A stretch of 64,000 nt of DNA. Origin: CADEGL01 sp050180485 (GTDB lineage: Bacteria; Pseudomonadota; Alphaproteobacteria; CADEGL01). Where the stretch lies: assembly GCA_050180485.1 (NCBI GenBank), contig JBFXED010000015.1, forward strand, positions 24,400 through 88,399, read 5' to 3'. Made by a program: the position numbers and the translations under genes. The notes under the pieces were generated by a model that saw only the letters and a program-made list of their open reading frames with translations, was not told the origin of the DNA and did not search any database. Positions 63,732 to 64,000 of this stretch are shown here, piece by piece. Positions within the stretch are counted from its first letter, which is position 1, and each line of letters begins with the position of its first letter.

Positions 63732-64000
63732 CTATGCGCCGAACTTTGGCGCGAACGCCGGCGCCACCTCTTGCGCGAAGCGGGAGAGCAAGTCGTGGCG
63801 CAGGGCGCGGGGCACGCCGTAGGTCGCGACCTGGATGATGAAACTGTCGAAGCCGATCTCGATATAACGCTGCAGCTGCTTGGCCGCCGTCTTGGCCGTG
63901 CCGCAAAGCTGCAGGTCGATCCACGGGTCCATCTGGGCCGGATCGGCCATCTTCTTCAGGTTGCCGAAGAACTTGCTGAACTGCTCATAGCCCTTCACGT
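63732..64000 (-). CDS. LLM-class flavin-dependent oxidoreductase, C-terminal part (runs off window)
   Basis: Only the last 89 residues are visible and the gene continues beyond base 64000. The tail reads QLCGTAKTAAKQLQRYIEIGFDSFIIQVATYGVPRALRHDLLSRFAQEVAPAF, which is the end of a luciferase-like monooxygenase TIM barrel (the GxPxxV/L helix with a G-F-D-x-F/I segment). Such enzymes use reduced flavin. It may form an operon with the dioxygenase and GFA genes downstream on the same strand. Confidence 0.7.
   Translation of the reverse strand, partial: VKGYEQFSKFFGNLKKMADPAQMDPWIDLQLCGTAKTAAKQLQRYIEIGFDSFIIQVATYGVPRALRHDLLSRFAQEVAPAFAPKFGA

Overview
The window is a stretch of a GC-rich alphaproteobacterial chromosome. 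The best lineage markers are a MipZ-type division-site ATPase, a DUF1489 protein, a PutA without an N-terminal ribbon-helix-helix domain, a B12-dependent ribonucleotide reductase, a phasin and a DUF1127 protein. The many oxidative catabolic genes (three TauD/TfdA dioxygenases, two HpaB-type monooxygenases, RidA proteins, MHS-type transporters) suggest a free-living heterotroph in or near Rhodospirillales/Hyphomicrobiales. I cannot name the genus. No rRNA, tRNA or CRISPR array was recognised.

Layout. 1-7.9 kb: a leucine/isovalerate degradation operon (MESH1-like hydrolase, mccB, two liuC-like hydratases, a small membrane channel, mccA, a VOC protein, HMG-CoA lyase) whose genes mostly overlap by 4 nt. 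7.9-11.4 kb: a PRC-barrel protein between two REP-like repeats, a TauD/TfdA dioxygenase, dense intergenic repeats and an amidohydrolase. 11.4-16.35 kb: a visibly AT-richer island with four co-directional genes: an exported SHOCT-tailed protein, a SIR2 NADase-like protein, a HerA-type ATPase and a small zinc-ribbon-like protein. This is a SIR2-HerA anti-phage module with two possible extra components, and two direct copies of a repeat carrying a perfect 20-bp palindrome flank it. 16.35-20.5 kb: DUF1489, putA and a small lipoprotein. 20.7-26.8 kb: an orphan Fe3+-binding protein under a Fur-box-like site, then a LysR / glutamine-synthetase-like / aldehyde dehydrogenase / Fe-alcohol dehydrogenase set that fits gamma-glutamylation-based amino-alcohol catabolism.

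26.9-34.1 kb: a duplicated HpaB-RidA module with a DUF1028 protein and two tandem MHS-type transporters. 34.1-40.4 kb: an RDD protein, a thiol-transferase-like isomerase, an acyl-CoA synthetase, a DUF3179 protein and a molybdopterin oxidoreductase. 40.4-47.6 kb: mipZ, a UDP-glucuronate/sugar-phosphate operon (galU, ugd, phosphomannomutase), a D,D-carboxypeptidase with a SPOR domain, and a phasin whose promoter is bracketed by two palindromes. 47.8-54.0 kb: clpS-clpA, an acyltransferase-like protein, a SIMPL protein, a second TauD-like protein that lacks the distal iron-ligand histidine, and a RidA. 54.2-64 kb: nrdJ with NrdR-box-like sites, a divergent DUF1127/LysR pair, corA, uppP, a 2-hydroxyacid dehydrogenase, a GFA protein, a third TauD and the end of a luciferase-like monooxygenase.

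The strongest candidate for something under-described is the four-gene defence island. Next come the duplicated HpaB-RidA/DUF1028 module, the dioxygenase with an altered metal site, and the channel-like protein embedded in the leucine operon. All family assignments come from reading the sequence; no database search was run.
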